In this document: piece after piece, positions 55,457 to 64,000 of the stretch | Position numbering within the stretch: position 1 is the stretch's first letter | Layout: each line of letters opens with the position of its first letter | Notes under the pieces: model-generated | The model's database searches: none | What the model was told of the DNA's origin: nothing | Seen by the model: only the letters and a program-made list of their open reading frames with translations | DNA from: Gigaspora rosea | Lineage: Eukaryota > Glomeromycota > Glomeromycetes > Diversisporales > Gigasporaceae | Assembly: GCA_003550325.1 (NCBI GenBank) | Contig: QKWP01000235.1 | Location: 249,052-313,051 of the forward strand | Length of the DNA stretch: 64,000 nt | Direction of reading: 5' to 3' | Made by a program: the position numbers and the translations under genes

Positions 55457-56746
55457 GTGAATCGTAAGATTTTATAAAATTTTATTAATAAAATTTTATA
55501 AAATCTTATAATTCACAAATTTTTATTAATAAATTCTAATTTTATGCACTAAGTAAACTTGTTTAGCATCTAAAAATACATCAATCGGCATAATTATTTT
55601 TATGTTACTTGAAATTTACAGAATAGATACATAATTTTGGATTTTTGATCTAAAAAGTCAAATTTAAGCATCTTTTCTCCAAATTTCAAGTAAAATAAAA
55701 ACAACATCACCAATTTAATGTATTTTTAGATGCTAAACATGTTTACTTATTGCATTAAGTTAGAATTAATTAGTAAATTTTGTGAATAATAAGATTTTAT
55801 AGAATATTATTAATAAAATTCTATAAAATCTTATAATTTACAAAATTTTACTAATTAATTCTAATTTTAATGCACTAAGTAAACATGTTCAGCATCTAAA
55901 AATACATGACATTGTAGTTTATTTTTATTTTACTTGAAATTTGGAGTAAAGATGCTTAAATTTGACTTTTTTAATTAAAATCCAAAATTATGCATCTATT
56001 CTCTAAATTTCAAGTAAAATAAAAATAATTATGCCGATTTGATGTATTTTTAGATGCTTACAAGTTTACTTAGTGCAAAAGTTAGAATTTATTAATAAAA
56101 TTTTGTGAATCATAAGATTTTATAGAATTTTATTAATAAAATTTTTTAAGGATTTTGATAAATTTGGCCGGTTGCGATATCGCAGGTTAATATTTAAAAA
56201 AAATTAAAATGATTATTAGTTAGGGTTAGGATCCAAACTAGTATTAATATTAGGTTAGAAGGTGCATATAAATATGCAAAATTAAGCACTAAAAACTTTT
56301 AATTAGAAGCCCAAGACTAGTTTATTTAATGAAATTTCAAGTTCTTTAATTTTTAATTTTTTGTAATTTTTTATAATTTTTCATTTATTTTGTTATACAA
56401 GATTCTGTGATCTAATTGGCCAATCATATTAATCTGTGATATAGCAACCTGTGATATTTATCAATCTCCTTTAAAATCTTATAATTTGCTAATTTTTACT
56501 AATAAATTCTAACTTTATGCACTAAGTAAACTTGTTCAGCATCTAAAAATACATTAAATTGGCAAAATATTTTTTATTTTACTTGAATTTGAAGAAAATA
56601 TTTTAAAATTAACTTTTTTGATCAAAAATCAAAAATTATACAGCTTATATCTAAAATTCAAGTAAAATAAAAATAATTATGCCAATTTGATGTATTTTTG
56701 ATGCTGGACAAGTTTACTTAGTGCAAATTATTTTTAAAAATTAATA
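55457..56746. repeat. Array of palindromic GTTTACTTAGTGCA units
   Basis: Units of roughly 180-390 bp made of TTAGTAAAATTTTGTGAAT, ATAAGATTTTATA, TAATAAAATTCTATAAAATC, AGTAAACTTGTTCAGCATCT and AAATTTCAAGTAAAATAAAA in both orientations. A GTTAGGGTTAGGATCC phrase occurs near 56220. Non-coding; identity of the family unknown. Confidence 0.65.
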
Positions 56747-56949
56747 CAGTTGCCTCTCTCTAATCTGAACCTTTCTAAACTGAATACTATTAAACTCTCT
56801 CTAAACCAAACAAAATCTTCTAGAAAATTTGTAAATTTTATTATAAAGTTCGAATAAACCATATATAACTTTTTGAAAACTAAATATTTTCAAATTTTTA
56901 TATAGTAAAAAAAAGCAGTCCTGGCAGTTCGGATTAGAGAAAGTGACTG
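56747..56949. mobile_element. 203-bp Tigger/pogo-like MITE
   Basis: CAGTTGCCTCTCTCTAATCT and inverted CAGTCACTTTCTCTAATCCG ends, TA on each side. The CAGT start groups it with the MITE at 1659-1806. The frame running across it is not a gene. Confidence 0.8.
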
Positions 56950-57164
56950 TATAAAATAAAATTTTTATATTTTTAATTATTACTAGTATGTAACCCATCG
57001 CGTTGCTCCAGAAATTTATTTTTACAAATTACTATTTAAATACGAAATGAGCTCAGCTGGTTTATTTAGCCCTAAACTATAAATTTTTATCATGTGAAAA
57101 AGATTATGTGTTGATTAGCCAATCAAATCATAAATTTTTTTAAACCAAAAAAAAAAATAAATTT

Positions 57165-58445
57165 TAATTATGGTCCAGTGCAGAAAGATTTGTACCTTAA
57201 GTACTAAAATTAATTTTGTCCATATAGAAAAGTTCATCAATTTTAATATTATTCATAATTTGTTTATACCAAATAAAGTATGTTCTGGGCTATCTTTTGA
57301 TATATTTTTTGCTGGCAGTTTATAAATAATTTATTGAGCAATAAATTTTTGAAAAATTCAATTAATTCGTGATCCATATACCAAACAGCAAACATCAATA
57401 GTAATATATAGGGAAAATCAATTATTGTTTATCAAATTTTTGGAATCTGGTATTACCAGAGCAATAGCAATTTTTTACTAAGCTAATCTTTCTTCTTCAC
57501 TAGATGAAAGTTGTAGAGCACATTTTTGCAATTCTAATGGTAATAAATCATTAAAATCAGCCCAGTAGATCACAAGATATCATTGAAAAACATTTTGCTA
57601 GCATATAGAGTTTCTATGTAAACAAAATATTGTTTACATAGAAACTCTATATAGTCGTGAAATGTTTTTAACAATATCTTGTGATCTACTAGGCTGATTT
57701 TAATAATTTTACTACCATTAGAATCACAAGAATATGCTCTATAAGGGGAGTAACAAAAATCAGGTGAATTTTTAGGGGGGAGGGGGGTAAAAAAAGTTGA
57801 AATTATATATAAGAACCTGACTATTTATATATTAAGAAAGAGGAAGGGGGTAGGCCTCTGATAAAAAATAATCAGGTGATTAATGACACTGCCTAACTTT
57901 TTCTAGTGGAAAAGAAAGGTTAGCTTAATAAAAAAATTCGCTATTGCTCTGGTAATGCCAAATTCCAGAAAATTGATAAACAATAATAGATTTTTTCTAA
58001 TTTAACTATATATGGGTCCATTAAAGCCAGGTACCATCATGTGACTTACAGCCAATCAAATTGTAAAATTTTGATAATCACAGATCAGCCTGACGAGACA
58101 AAAACAAAGAAAAAAAGTAAAAAACACTAAAAATACAAGAAATAAGTATCTAAACCTGTCTCAGAGCTTTAATAAAAAATGATGGGAAAACAATTTTATC
58201 TATAAGATACCCCTAACTCTAACTCCTAACTAACCCTTATCCTAATTTTAATAAAAAATAAAAAACTTATAAAGGTACCTAGCTTTAACAGTTTCCTATA
58301 TATGGTAATATATGCAGCCACTGATTGGTATATGGATCACGAATTAAATTAAAAAAAATTAATTTTTTAAAAAATTTTAGATTTTACTATATGGATAAAA
58401 TTAATTTTAGTGCTCGAGGTTCAAATCTTTCTGTACCGGGCCATA
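57165..58445. repeat. 1.3-kb giant foldback
   Basis: Outer arms: AGAAAGATTTGTACCTTAAG with ACTAAAATTAATTTTGTCCA (57180-57222) pair with inverted copies at 58385-58437. Further arm pairs: GTGATCCATATACCAA / TTGGTATATGGATCAC, and GAGCAATAGCAATTTTTT / CGCTATTGCTCTGG. The centre is the hairpin at about 57602-57654. A G-rich GGGGGGAGGGGGGT tract at about 57774-57787 breaks one arm. Confidence 0.75.
57510..57750. repeat. Central hairpin, same family as 15171-15420
   Basis: CATATAGAGTTTCTATGTAA and its inverse surround a short AAAATATT loop; flanking arms AGTAGATCACAAGATAT / ATATCTTGTGATCTACT also pair. GTTGTAGAGC at the left edge matches the 15-kb hairpin. Confidence 0.75.
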
Positions 58446-58684
58446 CAATTTATTAAAATTTATAGCTAAAGCTCAAAAAATGTCGATGAATACTATTAGA
58501 TAAGAGCATGTATTTATTAATTTAAATTGGCCTTTTCATAGTGTTTACTTTTTATTTATTTACAAAATCTTAATAATCTATATATCTATATATATAATTA
58601 TACGTTTAATTCTACGTCTATAATTTTTACGTCTATTTCTATACCTAATCCTATATCTACTCAAAATTTCAAATATGAGATATT

Positions 58685-59007
58685 TCCCTATTAAAGGGCC
58701 CATTTTTACATTCATTTCATTTTGAGATAATGGAGTTTAACTATTTGTTTTGATTTTCAGACTGATCTGGGATAAATCAAATTTCACAATTTTGATTGGT
58801 TAAATGTAGCAGGTGACTATCGGGTAGTTTTGTAATATGCTTGGCCTTAGACAACTTCGTTTATATTTCTTTTATATTATCTCTATTTTTTATTATGCAA
58901 ATCTATTTTCATTTATATTTGAAAAATATTAATTATATTAAAATTTATATGAATCTAATAAAAACTCAATTTTTGAAAAATTGTAAAAATGGGCCCTTTT
59001 AATAGGG
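58685..59007. mobile_element. 323-bp MITE
   Basis: CCCTATTAAAGGGCCCATTT on the left; inverted right end CCCTATTAAAAGGGCCCATT. One extra A is the only terminal difference. Confidence 0.75.
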
Positions 59008-59153
59008 ATCACCCTATATACTGTATTATACTATACTATTTTACACAACTATCATTCTAATAAGAAATCTCTGCAATTTTAATATATCTTATCTATAAGC
59101 TTCTTATCGTATTATATAAGCATCTACAATAATATTATTAATAAACCACATAG

Positions 59154-59326
59154 TTAAGGGTGCTGACATTTATTACCTAATATTCATTTACTATAGGAGC
59201 TTACCCCCACCCCCCAGGTAGGATCTATAAATAGAATTTTAGCCAATCAAATTTAGCTGAAGTAAGATTATTTTGATCCCAACATCCCCTAAAATATTAT
59301 CTAATAAATGTCATCACCTAATTAAC
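59154..59326. mobile_element. 173-bp MITE
   Basis: TTAAGGGTGCTGACATTTAT on the left and, inverted, TTAATTAGGTGATGACATTT on the right; centre has a CCCCCACCCCCC tract. Confidence 0.6.
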
Positions 59327-59539
59327 TTTATTCATATACTTTCAGAATATCTATACAAAATATAAAATAAGAAAAATATACAAATTTCTTCATCCTACAT
59401 TAATGTTATTAAGGTTTTTTTTTAAGTTTTTTGTTCAATACAAAAGATTTTGTTAACGTAATGATCATAATTTACTTATAACTTCGGTATAAATAAAAAA
59501 AAGTAATTGTGTAATGATCTACAAACTCAAGGCACACGA

Positions 59540-59720
59540 GACTAGAGTGCAGAGTGGGCTTGGCTAAACCTAGAAATTAGCAGGGCGGGCCTAGCTCGAG
59601 CCTAGTTTCGGGCTCACTTTTTATAAAGCGGGCCGGGCCTAGGTAGGGCCTAAAAAATATCGGGATGGTCCCAGGCCTCTGTAATATTCCCGATTAGGCC
59701 CAATTAGGCATGGTAAACCT
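59540..59720. repeat. GGGCCTAG-rich subterminal-like repeats
   Basis: GGGCGGGCCTAGCTCGAGCC, GGGCCGGGCCTAGG and CCCGATTAGGCCCAATTAGG style repeats resemble hAT subterminal regions, but no partner end was found. Confidence 0.5.
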
Positions 59721-60952
59721 AGAGGTAAGTAATATAAATTACGTATATATGCATATACTTTATCTGTAGTTATAATGTAGGGGTCAAAGAAATTTAATTC
59801 TTGTGTTAAGGATAAATGCCACTAATATTGTATATACTTTTTTCCCTTTTTGAAAAAAAGAGATTTTAAGGCAACTGCCACTATAATGGCTTAGACAAAT
59901 GAAACTCCGATACGTGTCGGTAATAACGTGTATACTTTTTTTGATAAAAAACAAGTTTTTTATTTTTACATAGTCATCGCTAACTAACTAATAATATAGC
60001 TTAAAGTAAATGCAATTTGACATAACATGTATGCTGATACAAAATATTTTCGGATAGCTGCAATCTGTATGTACGATGTACATAAAGATCACTGTCGATC
60101 CAAATTTAATAAATTTTTTTAAATCGGTAAATAATATAGAAATCTGTCGATCGATAAAAACTTTAATAAATCGGTAAATATTAAATATAGAAATCAATAT
60201 TGCAATGTACTAAAATCTGGTTATTTGTTAAAAAAAATACAGATTAAAATTTTTTTTTCTTATTTATTAATACCTTATAATTTATTTTAATACCTTATAA
60301 TAAAACTGTAACAACTTTCTAATACAGTATAATCTTTTTTAAAATTGTGCAAGTTAGAAAGTTTTGACCGAAATTTAAATATTAGCCAATTGGCCGTTGG
60401 CCGTTTGCCAACTGATTCATATAGAATACGGATTGAATAATTGAATCCAGATTCGTCCCGATTCAAGTTATATACAAAGTAGTATTCAGATTCGATTTGA
60501 ATGGCCTTTAATTAAGGAATAGGATCGAGGTACTACCTTTGTTAACTCTCGTAAGTGATTAATACTGCAGTATAAGTGAAGCTACTATAATTTAAACTTA
60601 TCAAACCTAAGAATAGTTTTTTTTATCTTATTATAAATCTTCATCATGACGACTAATTCACAGACCGTATCAAACATTTAATGTTATATTTTATTTAGAA
60701 TATAATTTTATTATTTTACGGTTTCTATAAAACTCGTGGGTACAGGAAAATAGAAGTTACTGGCTAGTTACATGATCTAAAATTAGCCAACAAAATTGGT
60801 TAAAAGTGAAAGATGAATAAAATTTTAATACTATAGAAGATGTATATTCTGATTTTTGCGTGACGTAGCTACCTTATTTATACTTATTTTAACTTCAACT
60901 ATAGTTTATTTGTAATTGCCTAAAAAAAATTATCAACGGTTTAACCTAACTG
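59721..60952. other. Intergenic, no gene seen
   Basis: AT-rich. Short direct repeats of AATAAATCGGTAAATA-type near 60110-60190 and ATACCTTATAATTTATTTTA near 60270-60300. No coding signal. Confidence 0.4.
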
Positions 60953-61391
60953 GTTTTAATTAGTGGTCGTACCCTAGGGTACAATAACCGGTTAACTGTT
61001 AGGCTATCCGGATACCCGAATTATAAAACTGATAAACAGATAAATTATTGAGTATCCGGTTAACTTAAGATATAATATTAGGATAATATAGGGTAAAATA
61101 CAATTATAATAAAAATTTTAATTTGCGTATTATTTATATACTAGCATCACTCGGTGTAAAAACTTGTCTACATTATAAATTTAATGTATTTTAAATAAGA
61201 ACATGATTTTAATATTTCGTTTGTTTATTATATTTATTTAATAGGTGATATAAATCAATTACACTTTAAACTTATACTGGCTTAAAATTTTTGTAAGTAT
61301 AATAATAATTATTATATTATATATATGAATACAGTAAGTACTTACTTTATGTTTTTATTACATACTTTACACAGTACAGGATACTATTATT

Positions 61392-61620
61392 GTTCCATTC
61401 TGAATTGACGTGTGTTCTTTCTGATTTTCATCTTGTATGCAGATCATGTAATAAATTACTGATAATAATTACTTATTGTTCCACATCATTTCTGAATTGA
61501 CATGTGTTCTTTCTCGATTTTCATCATGTAATAAATTACTGATAATAATTACTTATTGTTCCACATCATTTCTGAATTTAATTCTGAATGAACATGCGTT
61601 CTTTCTCGATTTTCAACGAT
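61392..61620. repeat. Three tandem ~95-bp repeats
   Basis: Units contain TTGTTCCACATCATTTCTGA, GTGTTCTTTCTCGATTTTCA and ATGTAATAAATTACTGATAA. Internal to the hAT-like element. Confidence 0.8.
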
Positions 61621-61659
61621 TGTGAAATGCACAGCAATGTAATAATTACTGATAATAAT

Positions 61660-61990
61660 TTACTTATTAATAATTACATTGATTTTTTTCATTAATATAT
61701 ATAAAGATTATTCTTTTATTGTTTCGTCATTATTTTTTTGTATTGGCGTAACAGAAGAACTTCTCATGCCTAAACAAAATAGGAATAACTTGGGGATGCA
61801 AGTTTTTTATGTCGAAAAAGATAAAAATTTATGTTTGTTTAAAAAAAATTTAGTAATTATCTTCTAGACATGACTCCGACCAGATTCCTGCTGTTGCCGA
61901 AAAACAAATGTGGATGTGTTCTACGCAGGGAATGTAAAAATTATTAATTACATTGTTAAATATATATGAATATTAGAACTATTCTTTTAA
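61660..61990 (+). other. Block homologous to 63540-63980
   Basis: Shared phrases: TATTGGCGTAACAGAAGAAC, GACCAGATT followed by CTGC, GCCGAAAAACAAATGTGGAT, TTCTACGCAGGGAATGTAAA and ATATATGAATATT. The phrase GTAACAGAAGAAC and the CGAAAAACAAATG segment might be coding remains, but both copies have stops in all frames. Origin unknown. Confidence 0.5.
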
Positions 61991-62282
61991 TGTATGAAAA
62001 GTTAGCATTTAATTTTAGACGAGCATATAGTGATTCATTTTTATTCGTTTTGATTTATTTATTTATTTATTTTTCTAATTTTTTTTACTTTACTTTTATA
62101 GAGTTACTTTATTTGATTTATGCATTAATACTGTATATATAAATGAATAATCATAAAATATCTTATCCGGATATAACCGTTATCCTTTTATTTGAATAGG
62201 ATATAAAACCGGTTATTAAATTTTGTTAAAGGTTACAACTTTTCGGATAAAAAGTTATCCGGGTACGAGCACTAGTTTTAAT

Positions 62283-63429
62283 ACCATTCCGAAAAGATCA
62301 ACGTCATTCAAACATCATAGCATCACCCCTTAAAAATTTTCACTATCTGGTCAAATCAAAATTTAAGTCATGTAACATAAAATCAAACAAAAACACATTC
62401 AAACTAACACTAACATTATTCTACCTAAGCAGAAGCAAAATTTTATACGATTAAATGTTTTCAACCCTTAGTTATCTATGGTATATCTTGATTTTAGTAT
62501 ACCAATTTTTTTAAATATTTTTAGCAACTTTCGGATTATAATGCAGATAACTCGATACATCGTAAATCACATGATAATCATACCATATTGGAATTCTTGC
62601 TTTCAGGACTATTATAGTCCCAAAAGGAGTTCTTTTTCTTTTAGCAAAGATCCCAATATGTAAGAATAATAACGACGGTATTAAAAGATAAATGAAATTA
62701 TATGTACTGTAGTATGAAGGCATTTATTTAGAAATAAAATAAAATTAATTTAATAAAAAAAAGTGCACAGATAAAAATCCGAAATGAACCTGAAATGTAT
62801 AGAATAATACCAAGAGAAAAAAATGTGACTTCAGGTGTTTTCAAGCTTATTTATTATTTATTAGATTCAACTCGTGAAAAATTTGTGATATTATTGATTG
62901 TGATTACGTATCGTATATGATATTATAGAGCCTAATCTGGTAAGTAATAAGGGGTAAAATCGAAAGTTCGAAAACATATCTTTATAACAAATACATATTA
63001 TTTTTTTAATAATATAAGTCAGCACTCATGAATAATGAACCGGATCACGATAACTGAAATTGAATTGTACGCGTCGATGGTTGTGTTTTTGATCAAATTT
63101 TAGCACTTGTTTTATATGCGTGTTAGAATACATTAATCTTTTATAATACCTACAATTTATATACATGTCATTTTTTATTAATAGTTTAATTAACAATTCT
63201 TGTCTATCTAGGGTAAATGAACTTTGTTGAAATGAGCAAGAATACAATATGTTTATCACTTCTAAACTTGTTTACGTATACGATTGGTTACATAAGTACC
63301 GAAATTGACCGAATTTTATAGATTAGTTACTGTTCTAGATCACCTGATGACGATCCTGATCACGGTACCCAAATTCGACCAATCAGATTGCTTTAAGCGG
63401 ACGGACTTTAGTATTATAGATGTTGAATA
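62283..63429. other. Intergenic, no gene seen
   Basis: Overlapping frames on both strands near 62478-62723 have no recognisable features. A GATCACGGTACC-containing stretch at 63350-63380 is unique. No element ends found. Confidence 0.35.
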
Positions 63430-63508
63430 ACCCGTTACGCACACGGGTTCATATTTAAATCCCGTACCTTCGACACGGAATATGAACCCGTGTGCAACTG
63501 GACAACCC
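63430..63508. repeat. 79-bp imperfect palindrome
   Basis: ACGCACACGGGTTCATA pairs with TATGAACCCGTGTGCAAC; outer ACCCGTTA-type ends pair loosely with GGACAACCC. Possibly a MITE. Confidence 0.65.
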
Positions 63509-63539
63509 ATACAACAACTATAAATTATTAATAATCACA

Positions 63540-63980
63540 TTGATATTTGCATTGATCTTTTTCATTTATATTTATAGATAATTCTGTATTACATTTTTTT
63601 TCTTCAACACTTTGCTGATTCGCAAGGATATGACTTCGTGACTCATGAAATTCGTTATAATGAATGTCTAAATATACTCAAAATCCCGATCTTAAGGTTC
63701 TTTGTATTGGCGTAACAGAAGAACTACAGATAAGAATAACTTGTGATGCAAATTTGCTATGCCGAAAATTTTACGAAATAATCTATGCTACCCACCATGC
63801 AGAGCACGAAAAAAGTAAATGATGGTTTTTTTTTAAAAAAAATTGTGCAACTATCTTCTTGTTAGAATTTGGGTTAGACAAAACACCCGACCAGATTACT
63901 GCCTTTGTCGAAAAACAAATGCGGATGTTTCTACGCGGTGAATGCAAAAATTATTAAAATATATATGAATATTCGAATGT
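63540..63980 (+). other. Second copy of the 61660-61990 block, near window edge
   Basis: See 61660-61990. This copy is longer, contains an insertion of about 110 bp relative to the other and runs close to the window end. No open frame. Confidence 0.5.
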
Positions 63981-64000
63981 ATTTTTACTTATTATTATTA

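Larger units (their letters stand above)
60961..62274. mobile_element. 1314-bp hAT-like element with perfect 8-bp target duplication
   Basis: TAGTGGTCGTACCC at the left and inverted TAGTGCTCGTACCC at the right. GTTTTAAT at 60953-60960 is repeated exactly at 62275-62282. Subterminal CCGGTTA and GGATA repeats. Inside are a three-fold tandem repeat and a block similar to 63540-63980; no transposase, so non-autonomous. Confidence 0.88.

Noticed and set aside
56801..56998. 65-codon minus-strand frame
   Set aside because: Runs across the Tigger-like MITE and its TA border.
61679..61867. 62-codon frame with CIGVTEELLMPKQNRNN
   Set aside because: The related block at 63540-63980 has stops in this frame; no evidence of selection on protein.

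Overview
This window looks like an AT-rich, repeat-laden piece of a fungal genome, most probably an arbuscular mycorrhizal fungus (Glomeromycotina, Rhizophagus-like). The reasons are the low GC content, short GT-AG introns in coding sequence, a tyrosine-kinase-like kinase with the family's typical wording, a lineage-style AIG1-type GTPase gene with a Cys/His-rich C-terminus, and a dense mix of foldback elements, hAT-like elements and tyrosine-recombinase retroelements. Species is inferred, not proven. There are no bacterial operons, CRISPR arrays, rRNA genes or convincing tRNA genes.

Layout. 1-6 kb: a chain of minus-strand exons coding for the C-lobe of a kinase (catalytic HRD changed to HRN), a helical domain, a thioredoxin-like domain and a C-terminal PITH domain. 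Splice phases agree almost throughout, so this may be one chimeric gene; its 5' end stops beside a foldback element. A Crypton/DUF3504-like fragment lies upstream. 6-19.9 kb: almost gene-free, with TIR elements, giant hairpins and minisatellites, and a stray copy (11.6-12.1 kb) of the upstream region of the AIG1 gene. 19.9-26.2 kb: copy A of a segmental duplication, with an AIG1-type GTPase pseudogene on the minus strand. 26.2-32.9 kb: two tandem units, each carrying its own later insertions (TIR elements, a SINE with target-site duplications). 34.0-39.2 kb: a tyrosine-recombinase retroelement with split direct repeats (Ngaro/PAT-like order A1-ORFs-B1-A2-B2). 41.6-48.5 kb: copy B of the segmental duplication, inverted relative to A, holding the better-preserved AIG1 gene (745 codons in the spliced model) but also a one-N assembly junction with a perfect local duplication. 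48.5-64 kb: hAT-like elements with recognisable 8-bp target-site duplications, one apparently carrying host-gene exons, Tigger/pogo-like MITEs and a 1.3-kb foldback.

How it fits together: the two paralogous pairs (A/B blocks and the two tandem units) act as internal controls. Comparing them shows which transposons arrived before or after duplication, where their ends are, and that copy A of the GTPase decayed while copy B kept its frame. The most unusual candidate is the possible kinase-helical-thioredoxin-PITH fusion; the best-supported structural findings are the split-direct-repeat retroelement, the SINE with a paralogous empty site, the self-nested element and the inverted duplication. 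All similarity statements come from reading the sequence by eye; no search was run.
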